Assembly (NCBI GenBank): GCA_003574785.1
Contig: QORU01000002.1
Location: forward strand, 310,001-374,000
Source: Taklimakanibacter deserti
Lineage (GTDB): Bacteria > Pseudomonadota > Alphaproteobacteria > Rhizobiales > Aestuariivirgaceae
Direction of reading: 5' to 3'
Length of the DNA: 64,000 nucleotides
A program made the translations under genes and the position numbers. The notes under the pieces were generated by a model. The model ran no database searches, was not told where the DNA came from, and saw only the letters and a list, made by a program, of their open reading frames with translations. Of this stretch, positions 17,955 to 25,740 are shown in pieces. Within the stretch, counting starts at the first letter, position 1. The number at the start of each line of letters is the position of its first letter.

Positions 17955-19280
17955 ATGAAGTTGGGACGGCTTTTCACGCGGGGCGCACTCGCCTCCACTC
18001 TGCTTGCCGGTCTGTCTGTTCTTGCCCAGGCAGAGCAGCGCATTGCGCTCGTCATCGGCAATTCGTCCTATCGGCCGGGCTATGAATTGCGCAACCCGGT
18101 CGCCGATGCGCGCGCCATCGCCAAGAACCTCTCCGATCTGGGCTTCGCCGTGACCGTGGTCATGGACAGCGATCTCGCCACCGCGCAACGGGCGCTCGAT
18201 GCCTTCGTGCCGGAAGGCATCGCCGCCGAGGCCGCCCTCATCTACTATGCCGGGCACGGCGCCATGATCGACGGCCGGAGCTTCATGCTGCCGACCGATT
18301 TCTCGATGAGCAATTTCGACGAGATCGACAAGGAGGCGCTGGCCACCGACCGCATGCTGCAGACGCTGTCCAGCACCCATGCGAGTGTGAAGATGCTGCT
18401 CTTCGATGCCTGCCGCAACAATCCGCTGGAAAGCCGCGGCGCCACGGTGATCGAGAGACCCGAGGACGCGGAGGCGCGCACCGAGGACATGCTGATCGCC
18501 TTTTCGACGGCGCAAGGCATGGTGGCGCTCGACGGCTCAGGCGATCACAGCCCCTTCGCCGAGGGCCTCATCAACAATCTCGGCAAGCCCGACGAGCTCT
18601 CCGACATCATGCGCGCGGTGAGCTTGCATGTGCGCGAAAGGACCGAAGGCCGGCAGACCGTCTGGCTCGAGAATTCGCTGACCAAGAGCTTCTATTTCGC
18701 CGCCGTTTCCCCGGCGAGCCCGCCCGGCAAGGTGACCGATCTCACCCCGCCCGAGCCCGATGCCGATATCGGTGTCATCTTTCCCCAGTCGAGCGCGGAG
18801 TTGTTGAGCGAAACCGATCTCGCGGATAAGGATTCAGCGACGCTCAGACTGGCCCGCAACGAGATCTTCGCCCGCAATGGCCGCATCTTCAACGACCCCG
18901 CACTTCGGGAGCATTTCGGGAAATTCGACTGGTACAGGCCTGAAAGCTACGAGCCCATGCTCAACGCCATCGAGAAAGAGAATGTGGCGCTGATCCGCCA
19001 GTTCGAGATGACCCAGTCGGCGCCCAAGGCCGGCTTCCTGTTCGTCGATTCCGACCGCCGGCTGCTCACCGCGGCGGATCTCAAGAGCCTGAGCAAGGCG
19101 GAGCTGCGCAATGCCCGCAACGAGATCTATGCCCGGCGCGGGCGCAAGTTCGTGCGCAAGGAAGTGTCCAACTATTTCAAACAATTCGATTGGTACCGGC
19201 CGCAATTCGGAGAAGTCGAACTGACCTTCATCGAGGCCCAGAACGTGGCCCTCATCCAGAAATTCGAAAAGGCCCCGTGA
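17955..19280 (+). CDS. Secreted caspase-like protease (C14) with two YARHG domains
   Basis: A 441-residue exported protein: signal peptide to about residue 26 (LAQA), then a caspase/metacaspase p20 domain at 28-250 with the catalytic dyad H101 in IYYAGHGA and C153 in LLFDACRNNP. Two YARHG repeats follow at roughly 285-350 (LARNEIFARNGRIF, FGKFDWYRP) and 369-439 (NARNEIYARRGRKF, FKQFDWYRP). YARHG domains occur in bacterial envelope proteins and have no settled function. The stop overlaps the GTG start of the M15 peptidase (GTGA), so the two are probably made together. Export means this is not a cytosolic metacaspase; its target would lie in the envelope. Confidence 0.85.
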   Translation: MKLGRLFTRGALASTLLAGLSVLAQAEQRIALVIGNSSYRPGYELRNPVADARAIAKNLSDLGFAVTVVMDSDLATAQRALDAFVPEGIAAEAALIYYAGHGAMIDGRSFMLPTDFSMSNFDEIDKEALATDRMLQTLSSTHASVKMLLFDACRNNPLESRGATVIERPEDAEARTEDMLIAFSTAQGMVALDGSGDHSPFAEGLINNLGKPDELSDIMRAVSLHVRERTEGRQTVWLENSLTKSFYFAAVSPASPPGKVTDLTPPEPDADIGVIFPQSSAELLSETDLADKDSATLRLARNEIFARNGRIFNDPALREHFGKFDWYRPESYEPMLNAIEKENVALIRQFEMTQSAPKAGFLFVDSDRRLLTAADLKSLSKAELRNARNEIYARRGRKFVRKEVSNYFKQFDWYRPQFGEVELTFIEAQNVALIQKFEKAP

Positions 19281-20059
19281 GACTGCTTCTCATCGCTATG
19301 CTTTTTTCCGCGGCGGCTACCGGCGCGCTCGCCGGTGACGGCCGCTACGGGGCGCCGCCTCCCGACCTCGACCGGCACCTGGCGCGGCTCAAGGACGCCT
19401 ATCCCGGTGTCATCAAGAGCCATGACAAGGAAAAGCTGGTCCTGACGTCGGGCGTCGAGCTTCCGATCTCGGACGGGCGGACGGATAAGAGCTTCGATGA
19501 GCTTCTGGATCATCCGGATATCGACGACATGTTCGCCATCCCCTATCCGGCCCATGCCGAGCCGAAGGCGCCGCCGGTCGATTCCGATCCCGGCCGCATC
19601 CGCGTCGAAGCGCTGTTCCGCGCGATCTATGGCGATTGCCGGAAGGGCGATGTCCGCGCGAAGCTGCGCAAGGTCCCCTGGTTCGGCGGTTCCGTGCTCT
19701 TCACCACCCGTAACGGCGCCGATCGGGCCCTCGAGGCCGTGGCGCGCGATCTGGCCACGCTGCCAAAGCCGATGCTGAAGTATCTGGCCCCGTCGGCCGG
19801 CACCTATAATTGCCGCCCCATCGCCGGCACCGACCGCCTGTCCATGCATGCCTATGGCGCGTCGATCGACATCAACACCAAATATTCAACCTACTGGCGC
19901 TGGACCAAGCCCGGCAAAGACGGCACCTACAAGTGGAGCAATCAAATCCCCTCGGAGATCATCGATGTCTTCGAGCGCCATGGCTTCATCTGGGGCGGAC
20001 GCTGGTATCATTATGATACGATGCATTTCGAATACCGCCCGGAACTGCTGCCGCCGTGA
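19277..20059 (+). CDS. Secreted M15 family peptidoglycan peptidase
   Basis: A 260-residue protein. The GTG at 19277 was chosen because it overlaps the caspase gene stop and opens directly on a signal peptide (MRLLLIAMLFSAAATGALAG); longer frames lie inside the caspase gene. The C-terminal domain holds the zinc ligands of M15 D,D-/L,D-carboxypeptidases: H191 and D198 in MHAYGASIDIN, and H250 in DTMHFEYRPE after WGGRWYHY. Such enzymes trim or cut peptidoglycan stem peptides. The 170 residues before the domain contain no recognised module. It is coupled to the caspase gene and 13 bases upstream of the Phd-type gene. Confidence 0.85.
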   Translation: MRLLLIAMLFSAAATGALAGDGRYGAPPPDLDRHLARLKDAYPGVIKSHDKEKLVLTSGVELPISDGRTDKSFDELLDHPDIDDMFAIPYPAHAEPKAPPVDSDPGRIRVEALFRAIYGDCRKGDVRAKLRKVPWFGGSVLFTTRNGADRALEAVARDLATLPKPMLKYLAPSAGTYNCRPIAGTDRLSMHAYGASIDINTKYSTYWRWTKPGKDGTYKWSNQIPSEIIDVFERHGFIWGGRWYHYDTMHFEYRPELLPP

Positions 20060-20072
20060 GAAATAGAACACC

Positions 20073-20321
20073 ATGAAGGAAATCCAGTTCAAGGATACAA
20101 AGCCGACTCTTTCTGCCCTGGTCGACTGGGCCGTCGCTGGCGAGCCGACGGTCATCATCCGGAATGGCCGCAAGGAAGCCGTGCTCGTCTCGTTCGAGGA
20201 ATGGACGCGGGTCTCCAAGGTGCCGAGTTTCGCCGACCTACTGCTCGCGTTCCCCGGCGAGCCGAGCGACATTCCCGAGCAGCGGCGCAAGCCGGTGCGC
20301 ACCCTTCGTAAGCCACTGTGA
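20073..20321 (+). CDS. Phd/YefM-type antitoxin without adjacent toxin
   Basis: An 82-residue protein: MKEIQFKDTKPTLSALVDWA followed by AGEPTVIIRNGRKEAVLVSF and EEWTRVSKVPSFADLL, the standard Phd/YefM antitoxin fold with its N-terminal DNA-binding part. The C-terminal toxin-binding region ends RRKPVRTLRKPL. Such antitoxins normally precede a VapC or Doc toxin, but the next 138 bases hold no PIN or Fic domain in any frame. A GTG overlapping its stop opens only a 14-codon frame. It starts 13 bases after the M15 peptidase and may be in the same transcript. It may act as an orphan regulator or neutralise a distant toxin. Confidence 0.82.
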   Translation: MKEIQFKDTKPTLSALVDWAVAGEPTVIIRNGRKEAVLVSFEEWTRVSKVPSFADLLLAFPGEPSDIPEQRRKPVRTLRKPL

Positions 20322-20381
20322 GCACGGAGCGCACCGGCCGCCCGTGCTTAGGCGGCCCATGATGGACTTACCCGAAGGCAG

Positions 20382-20459
20382 AGCAGGATTGCAGCGATCC
20401 GCATTGTCACGAAGGGCGTCCCCCGGTAGACGGGCGCGACAACCTCGCGCAACCGCATC
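20382..20459 (+). repeat. Duplicated leader, copy 1 (upstream of first EamA gene)
   Basis: Starting at AGCAGGATTGCA, this 78-base leader matches the leader at 21386-21463 without gaps at key points: ATCCGCATTGTCACGA, TAGACG, and CATC just before the start codon. All positions are offset by exactly 1004 bases. It shows that the gene duplication included the promoter region. Confidence 0.75.
20404..20432 (+). promoter_or_regulatory. Candidate promoter of first EamA gene
   Basis: TTGTCA at 20404-20409 and TAGACG at 20427-20432 are separated by 17 bases. The -35 is good and the -10 weak, but both hexamers and the spacing are kept in the second leader copy while the bases between differ, which argues that they matter. 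Confidence 0.4.
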
Positions 20460-21365
20460 ATGCCATCATCCCAGCACCATAACGCGCCTCTCACGGGCAT
20501 AGCCCTCATGCTCGCGGCAATGGCCGTTCTGCCGTTCCTCGACGTCGCGGCCAAGTTTCTCGGCCAGCAGAACATGCCTGTCCTGCAAAGCGTCTGGGCG
20601 CGCATGTTCTTCGGCATGATCTTCACCGTGCCGTTCGTCCTGAGGGGCCGGCCGCTGCGGGTGCTCATTCCGGAGATGCCGGTCCTCAACGGAACACGGG
20701 CATTCCTGATCATTGCCTCGACCGCGTTCTTCTTCCTTGCTCTTGCCTACCTTCCCATCGCAGACACGCTGGCGATCTATTTCGTGCAGCCGCTCATCGT
20801 CACCCTGCTCGCGCCGCTCATCCTGAAAGAGCACGTCGGACTGCGCCGATGGATCGCCGTCTTCGTCGGCTTCATCGGCACGCTGATCATCATCCGCCCG
20901 GGTTTCCAGAGTCTCAATCCCGGCATTTTCCTGGCTCTGCTCGCCGGCGCCACCAGCGGCCTCTACATGCTCATCACCCGCAAGATCTCTCACAGCGCCG
21001 ATCCGATCGTCACGACATTCTACACCAACGCCCTGGGCGCCCTCATGACCTCGGTGGCGGTTGGCTTCGTCTGGGTGATGCCGACACTGGAGCAATGGGG
21101 CCTGTTGCTCACCATCGCCGTGGTCGCGCTGATCGGCCATTATCTTGTGATCGCGGCCTATCGCTTCGGCGAGGCCTCGCTGCTGGCGCCCCTTGGCTAT
21201 GCCGAAATGATCATGGCGGTGGTCTGCGGCTGGTGGTTCTTCGGCGACTTCCCCGACCGCTGGACCTTCGTGGGTGTCGGCATCCTCATCGCCTGCGCCG
21301 TCTATATTTCCTATCGCGAAAGAGTGCGCGGTGTTTCCGCCAGCCCCACGCCGCCGCAGCCCTGA
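20460..21365 (+). CDS. EamA/DMT family transporter, copy 1
   Basis: A 301-residue membrane protein with ten hydrophobic segments in two EamA halves. Landmarks are FLDVAAKFLGQQNMPVLQSV, ALAYLPIADTLAIYFVQPLI, and EASLLAPLGYAEMIMAVVCG with WWFFGDFPDRWTF. The drug/metabolite transporter superfamily moves amino acids, nucleobases or other metabolites; the substrate is unknown. It is a tandem duplicate of the next gene, clearly similar along its whole length. The start ATG is fixed by the matching position in copy 2. The upstream Phd-type gene is 138 bases away. Confidence 0.9.
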   Translation: MPSSQHHNAPLTGIALMLAAMAVLPFLDVAAKFLGQQNMPVLQSVWARMFFGMIFTVPFVLRGRPLRVLIPEMPVLNGTRAFLIIASTAFFFLALAYLPIADTLAIYFVQPLIVTLLAPLILKEHVGLRRWIAVFVGFIGTLIIIRPGFQSLNPGIFLALLAGATSGLYMLITRKISHSADPIVTTFYTNALGALMTSVAVGFVWVMPTLEQWGLLLTIAVVALIGHYLVIAAYRFGEASLLAPLGYAEMIMAVVCGWWFFGDFPDRWTFVGVGILIACAVYISYRERVRGVSASPTPPQP

Positions 21366-21385
21366 GAAGACGGGCGTGCCTTCAA

Positions 21386-21463
21386 AGCAGGATTGCAAGT
21401 ATCCGCATTGTCACGATCGAAGTCGCCCTATAGACGGTGACCAACTTCCCTAGCGGCCCCATC
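21386..21463 (+). repeat. Duplicated leader, copy 2 (upstream of second EamA gene)
   Basis: This is the gapless counterpart of 20382-20459, each landmark shifted by 1004 bases: AGCAGGATTGCA at 21386, TTGTCA at 21408, TAGACG at 21431 and the ATG at 21464. It contains its own candidate promoter, so the second gene need not depend on read-through from the first. Confidence 0.75.
21408..21436 (+). promoter_or_regulatory. Candidate promoter of second EamA gene
   Basis: TTGTCA (21408-21413), 17-base spacer, TAGACG (21431-21436). The spacing and both hexamers are the same as in the first copy. A slightly better -10, TATAGA, overlaps at 21429-21434 with a 15-base spacer. Confidence 0.4.
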
Positions 21464-22366
21464 ATGCCACCACTTTCCCGATCCGACGCGCCCCTTGCCG
21501 GCATAGCTCTCATGCTCGCCGCCATGGCCGTCATCCCGTTTCTCGACGTCGCGGCGAAGTTCCTCGGGCGCGAAAACATGCCGGTGCTGCAGAGCGTCTG
21601 GGCCCGCCTCTTCCTCGGCCTCATCCTCAATTTACCCTTCGTCCTTGTCGGTCGGCCGCTCAAGGAGCTTATTCCCGACATCCCCGTCACGCACGGCATC
21701 AGGGCGGCACTCCTCGTTGCCTCCACCGGCTTTTTCTTCGCCGCCCTCGCCTATCTGCCGATCGCCGATACGCTCTCCATCTACTTCGTCCAGCCCTTGA
21801 TGGTTACGCTGCTCGCCCCCCTGATGCTCAAGGAAACGGTCGGCCCCCGGCGCTGGATCGCCGTCTTCATCGGCTTCATCGGGACCTTGATCATCATCCG
21901 GCCGGGCTTCCAGACCCTCAATCCGGGTGTCTTCCTGGCGCTGCTCGCGGGCGCCACCAGCGCCTTCTACATGATCCTCACCCGCAAGGTCTCGAAACGA
22001 GCCGATCCCATGGTGACCATGTTCCACACCAATCTCATGGGCGCCATCATCACCAGCGTCGCGGTGGTGTTCGTCTGGGTGCCGCCGACGTTCGAGCAAT
22101 GGGAACTCTATTTGGCGATCGCGGTCGTGGCCATGATCAGCAATTATCTCTCCATCACCGCCTATCGTTTCGCCGAAGCCTCGCTGCTCGCACCTCTTGG
22201 TTATGCCGAGATGATCATGGCCGTCGTGTGCGGCTGGTGGTTCTTCGGCGACTTCCCCGATCGCTGGACGTTCCTCGGCGTCGGCATCCTCATCGCCTGC
22301 GCAGCCTATATCTCTTATCGCGAGAAGAAACGCGGCGCGCCGCCTGATCCGATGCCGCAGCCCTAA
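21464..22366 (+). CDS. EamA/DMT family transporter, copy 2
   Basis: A 300-residue paralogue of the preceding gene with the same ten-segment layout and the same landmarks (FLDVAAKFLGRENMPVLQSV, LPIADTLSIYFVQPLMVTLL, GYAEMIMAVVCGWWFFGDF). The start at 21464 aligns exactly with the start of copy 1; an upstream GTG at 21437 lies in the leader. The two proteins differ mainly in loops and in the C-terminal tail, so they have had time to diverge and may have different substrates. The gene is convergent with the VUT gene, 18 bases away. Confidence 0.9.
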   Translation: MPPLSRSDAPLAGIALMLAAMAVIPFLDVAAKFLGRENMPVLQSVWARLFLGLILNLPFVLVGRPLKELIPDIPVTHGIRAALLVASTGFFFAALAYLPIADTLSIYFVQPLMVTLLAPLMLKETVGPRRWIAVFIGFIGTLIIIRPGFQTLNPGVFLALLAGATSAFYMILTRKVSKRADPMVTMFHTNLMGAIITSVAVVFVWVPPTFEQWELYLAIAVVAMISNYLSITAYRFAEASLLAPLGYAEMIMAVVCGWWFFGDFPDRWTFLGVGILIACAAYISYREKKRGAPPDPMPQP

Positions 22367-22384
22367 AGCCAAAGCATGGTTTGA

Positions 22385-22870
22385 TCAGAGCGCTGCCGCC
22401 GGCCTGCTGTCGGCGCGCAGCTTGAGCAAATACCACACGATGAGGACGCCGAGCGCCTTGCTCAGGACCTCGGTCGTGAAGGCGGCGGGGGTGAGGTAAT
22501 TCGCGAGATATTGGAAAGCGAGGGTGTCGAGCGGCACCGCCACCAGGCTCGACAGCAGGATACGCTGCTGCAAGGGGCGCTTGGTGAAGGAATATATGGC
22601 CCAATCCGTCATCTCCGACAGGACGAAGGCGGTGATGCTGGCGAGCGCGATCGCCCGATCGACCATGAAAAAGGTGATGATGCCGGCGACGAGCGTCGCG
22701 AGCAGGATCTTGTGGCCGACTTGCCGCTGCCCATAATCGCGCAGCACGAAGACGAAGCCGACCACCAGATTGGCAAGATAGAGGTCGCCGAACGCCGTCG
22801 GCCATGGCGCCACGGCCACGAAGAGCCAGTTCACCAGGACGATCGAGGCGATATAGACGACGACCCACAT
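22385..22870 (-). CDS. VUT family (queuosine precursor transporter-like) membrane protein
   Basis: A 161-residue membrane protein with about five hydrophobic segments. LYLANLVVGFVFVLRDYGQR near residues 30-50 and SEMTDWAIYSFTKRPLQQRI near 84-105 are the core of the VUT family (putative vitamin or queuosine precursor uptake, YhhQ-like). It is shorter than E. coli YhhQ at the N-terminus. The start is three bases after the ndk stop codon, so the two genes share a transcript. Confidence 0.8.
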   Translation of the reverse strand: MWVVVYIASIVLVNWLFVAVAPWPTAFGDLYLANLVVGFVFVLRDYGQRQVGHKILLATLVAGIITFFMVDRAIALASITAFVLSEMTDWAIYSFTKRPLQQRILLSSLVAVPLDTLAFQYLANYLTPAAFTTEVLSKALGVLIVWYLLKLRADSRPAAAL

Positions 22871-22873
22871 TGT

Positions 22874-23296
22874 TCAGCCGACGATCTCCGCCGCCTTGAA
22901 GCAGAGCTTGATCTCCTTCTTGGCGTTCTCGGCGCTGTCGGACCCATGGACCGAATTGGCCTCGATCGATTCCGCGAATTCCTTGCGGATCGTGCCGGCC
23001 GCGGCATTGGCCGGGTTGGTGGCGCCCATCACGTCACGGTACTTGGTCACGGCATTGTCGCCCTCGAGCACCTGGATGACGATCGGACCCGAGGTCATGA
23101 ACTTGACCAGGTCCTTGTAGAAGGGGCGCTCCTTGTGGACCTTGTAGAAGGTTTCGGCGTCCTTCTTCTTCCACTTCGCCCGCTTCTGGGCGATGATTCT
23201 GAGGCCTGAGGCTTCGATCTTGGCGTTGATAGCGCCGGTCAGATTGCGCCGTGTCGCGTCCGGCTTGATGATGGAGAGCGTGCGCTCCTTGGCCAT
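22874..23296 (-). CDS. ndk: Nucleoside diphosphate kinase
   Basis: A 140-residue protein with the NDK fold start [17 protein letters not shown] and the active-site histidine H117 in NSVHGSDS. It balances nucleoside triphosphate pools by moving phosphate from ATP through a phosphohistidine. The length is normal. A good sigma-70-like promoter at 23339-23367 lies 43 bases upstream, and the VUT gene follows by three bases. Confidence 0.97.
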   Translation of the reverse strand: MAKERTLSIIKPDATRRNLTGAINAKIEASGLRIIAQKRAKWKKKDAETFYKVHKERPFYKDLVKFMTSGPIVIQVLEGDNAVTKYRDVMGATNPANAAAGTIRKEFAESIEANSVHGSDSAENAKKEIKLCFKAAEIVG

Positions 23297-23323
23297 GAAA
23301 ATCCCCTTGTTTGAGCCATGTTT

Positions 23324-23355
23324 AAAAGGTCGGGCCGCCTTATAGCGGCGGCCCG
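23324..23355 (-). terminator. Intrinsic terminator downstream of the OmpA-family gene
   Basis: On the minus strand CGGGCCGCC (23355-23347) pairs perfectly with GGCGGCCCG (23339-23331) around a 7-base loop, and is followed by ACCTTTTAAAC. It begins 28 bases past the OmpA-family stop. The T run is short and starts three bases after the stem, so efficiency is uncertain. Confidence 0.55.
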
Positions 23356-23367
23356 GACAGGCTTCAA
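23339..23367 (-). promoter_or_regulatory. ndk: Candidate sigma-70 promoter of ndk
   Basis: On the minus strand TTGAAG (23367-23362) and TATAAG (23344-23339) are separated by exactly 17 bases. The -10 hexamer lies in the loop of the hairpin at 23331-23355. The start codon of ndk is about 35 bases beyond the expected transcription start. Confidence 0.5.
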
Positions 23368-23383
23368 GTAGGGGTAGAAAACC

Positions 23384-25624
23384 TTATTCGACTTCCGCGG
23401 CTTCGTCGGCTTCGCCGACCAGTGGCGTCACCCGCTGCAGCGAAACGCGGCGGTTCTCTTCCTCCTGTTCGGCCGTCGGGATCTTGAGATAGCGCTCGCC
23501 ATAGCCCACCGTTTTCAGGTTCCGCGCCGGGATGACGTAATAGCTGGTGAGCGCCTTCTTGACCGCCTCCGCTCGCTCGCGCGACAAGTTGAGGTTATAG
23601 TCGTCCGAGCCCACCGCGTCGGTATGACCTGCAATCATGAAGACCTCGCCCGGATGGGCGGCCAGGATCTTCTCGATCACCTCGGCGACACGGTCGAGCT
23701 TGTCCACTTCCTCTTCACGCACGAAAGACTCGTTGAAGCCGAAATGAATGTTGTCGATCTCGATGGCCGGCATCGCGGTCCGCAACTCCGGCTCCTCCTC
23801 GATCTCCTCGATCGTATAGCGGCGATCGATCTTGCGGCGCGGCGCCGCCACGAGATAGGTCTCGAGCTCCTCATCGTCGATCTCGTCCATGAACACCGCG
23901 TCACGCGGTTCGTAGTCATCTCCGAGATCGATGTTGATCGCGATATCGATCTCGTTGCGGTCGCGCCGGTCATGCCAATAGCGCTCACGCTCGCGCCGGT
24001 CGCTGATCAGACGATCGCGCAAATAGAGGCGGTCACGGTCCATCATGCCGCGCCAATAGGCCCGCTCCTCATCGTCATAGCGGTCGTCATAGATGGCGAT
24101 GCGATAGATATCGATGCGCCGGCGCAATTCGCCTTCCTCGAGGTCTTGCGACCGTCGGCGGTCGCGCAGGACGTCGCGCTCTGACCAATTGTCCCATTTG
24201 CGATCATCCCGGTCGCGCCGCAGCTTTCGGCCGGGTATGACGTCGCCCTTATCCTCTTCGACGACCACCTTTTCGGCGACACGGTTGCGCAGTATCGCGC
24301 GCTCGGCCCTGAGCTTGCGGCGCAGAGCGCGCTCGCTGTCACCGGAGAGCTGATTTCTGCCCATCAATTCGCGCATGCCTTCCAGCCGATCGCGCAATTG
24401 ATCGTCATTGAGCTGGTCGGCCTGACGCGTATCGTCGAGATATGTCTTCGCCTTGCTTTCTGCTTCAGGCGACGATTTGTTGCCGTCGAGCCGCTGCACT
24501 TGCTTCTTGTCGGGATTGGTCTGCTGGGTCGCCTGATCCATCGGCTGCGTCGGCTGGCCTTCGCCTTGCGGCGGCGGTATCTGGTCGCTCTTCGTCGCTT
24601 CACCCGTGGATGGCTGTTCAAGCGGCGGCGGCTCGGTTGTCTGCTGCTTGCTCTCACCCGACCCTCTTGCCAAAGCTTCGGCGCGGGCTTTCCGTCCTTC
24701 GGCGGCAAGCTTGCGGCGCACGTCGTCCGGCAAGCCTTTCATGCGCGAGAGATCGCGGCCGGCTTTGGCGCGCTGCCTTAGCTCTTCATCGGAAAGTTCC
24801 TTTGGCGAGCGCGTATCGGAAAGATATTGCGACACCTCCGGCGACGTACCCGCCGTTTCGGACTGACCCGGCTGCGGCTCTCCCGTGGTCTGCTGGGAGG
24901 GCTGTTGCGTCTGATCGGCAGGCTGCTCGCTGGTTTCCGTTCGCGGCTTCTTTTTCTTCACTGGCTCAGACTGCTCGGCCTGGCCCTCGGCCGGCTGCTG
25001 ACCTGGCTCCTCGGCCTGCTGCTTCTTTTTCTTCTTGAATGGCTGTTCAACCTGCTCTCCGACCGGCTCCTGGCCAAGGTCCGGTTGCTCGGCCTGCTGC
25101 TTCTTTTTCTTCTTGACTGGCTGTTCAACCTGCTCTCCGACCGGCTGCTGGCCAAAGTCCTCCGGTTGCTCGGCCTGCTGCTTCTTTCTCTTTTTGATTG
25201 GCTGTTCAACCTGTTCTCCGACCGGCTCCTGGCCAAGGTCCGGTTGCTCGGCCTGCTGCTTCTTTCTCTTTTTGATTGGTTGTTCAACCTGCTCTCCGAC
25301 CGGCTGCTGGCCAAAGTCCTCCGGTTGCTCGGCCTGCTTCTTCCGCTTCTTGACAGGCTGCTCGTACTGCTCCTGGACGGGCTGTTCCGCCTGCTCGGCT
25401 CGTTTCTTTCTCTTCTTAACGGGCTGTTCGGACTGTTCCCCTTCCGCTTGCGGAGCGGATTGTTCCGGCTGCTCGACCTGCTTTCTCTTTTTCTTCTTTA
25501 CGGGCTGCTCGCCCTGCTGGTCGGGAATAATGATTGGATCATTAGGATCCTGCGCTTGGGCGGACGCTCCCAGGGATGTTCCGAGCATCAACGCCGCGGC
25601 AAGGGTGATGATAGCGGTCTTCAT
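23384..25624 (-). CDS. OmpA-family protein with tandem Lys/Gln/Pro repeats
   Basis: A 746-residue exported protein: signal peptide to residue 24 (MKTAIITLAAALMLGTSLGA, then SAQA), a repeat-rich segment up to about 240 built from EQPVKKKKKQQAEQP-like units, two related motifs (YLSDTRSPKELSDEELRQRA and YLDDTRQADQLNDDQLRDRL), a highly charged Arg/Asp region near 420-580, and a C-terminal OmpA/MotB domain from about 630 (FGFNESFVREEEVDKLDRV, IAGHTDAVGSDDYNLNLSRE) that binds peptidoglycan. GGAGGG six bases before the ATG at 25624 decides the start. It is not a beta-barrel OmpA. A terminator-like hairpin follows. Confidence 0.82.
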   Translation of the reverse strand: MKTAIITLAAALMLGTSLGASAQAQDPNDPIIIPDQQGEQPVKKKKRKQVEQPEQSAPQAEGEQSEQPVKKRKKRAEQAEQPVQEQYEQPVKKRKKQAEQPEDFGQQPVGEQVEQPIKKRKKQQAEQPDLGQEPVGEQVEQPIKKRKKQQAEQPEDFGQQPVGEQVEQPVKKKKKQQAEQPDLGQEPVGEQVEQPFKKKKKQQAEEPGQQPAEGQAEQSEPVKKKKPRTETSEQPADQTQQPSQQTTGEPQPGQSETAGTSPEVSQYLSDTRSPKELSDEELRQRAKAGRDLSRMKGLPDDVRRKLAAEGRKARAEALARGSGESKQQTTEPPPLEQPSTGEATKSDQIPPPQGEGQPTQPMDQATQQTNPDKKQVQRLDGNKSSPEAESKAKTYLDDTRQADQLNDDQLRDRLEGMRELMGRNQLSGDSERALRRKLRAERAILRNRVAEKVVVEEDKGDVIPGRKLRRDRDDRKWDNWSERDVLRDRRRSQDLEEGELRRRIDIYRIAIYDDRYDDEERAYWRGMMDRDRLYLRDRLISDRRERERYWHDRRDRNEIDIAINIDLGDDYEPRDAVFMDEIDDEELETYLVAAPRRKIDRRYTIEEIEEEPELRTAMPAIEIDNIHFGFNESFVREEEVDKLDRVAEVIEKILAAHPGEVFMIAGHTDAVGSDDYNLNLSRERAEAVKKALTSYYVIPARNLKTVGYGERYLKIPTAEQEEENRRVSLQRVTPLVGEADEAAEVE
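25041..25357 (-). repeat. Alternating 78/81-bp tandem repeats inside the OmpA-family gene
   Basis: Four units are anchored by GGCTGTTCAA-like sequence at 25041, 25119, 25200 and 25278, giving spacings of 78, 81 and 78 bases. The protein units alternate between AEQPEDFGQQPVGEQVEQP and AEQPDLGQEPVGEQVEQP, each followed by a Lys-rich KKKQQ tail. The alternation means that a two-unit block of 159 bases (53 residues) was itself duplicated. Confidence 0.85.
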
Positions 25625-25646
25625 GCGTAACCCTCCACAATTCCGC

Positions 25647-25675
25647 ATAACAGACCCCTAGCTAGGCCCCACCAA
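25647..25675 (-). promoter_or_regulatory. Candidate promoter of the OmpA-family gene
   Basis: On the minus strand TTGGTG (25675-25670) and TGTTAT (25652-25647) are 17 bases apart and lie 23 bases upstream of the ATG. Each hexamer is a partial match to the sigma-70 consensus. Confidence 0.35.
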
Positions 25676-25740
25676 TATGACGAAAGTGAGGGTTTCGCGT
25701 GGTAGTTTGGGGCAGAATGGGGCGATGAAGGGAGCGTTAC

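Noticed and set aside
20322..20459. A VapC or Doc toxin expected after the Phd-type antitoxin
   Set aside because: No PIN or Fic motif was seen in any frame; the only frame overlapping the antitoxin stop ends after 14 codons.
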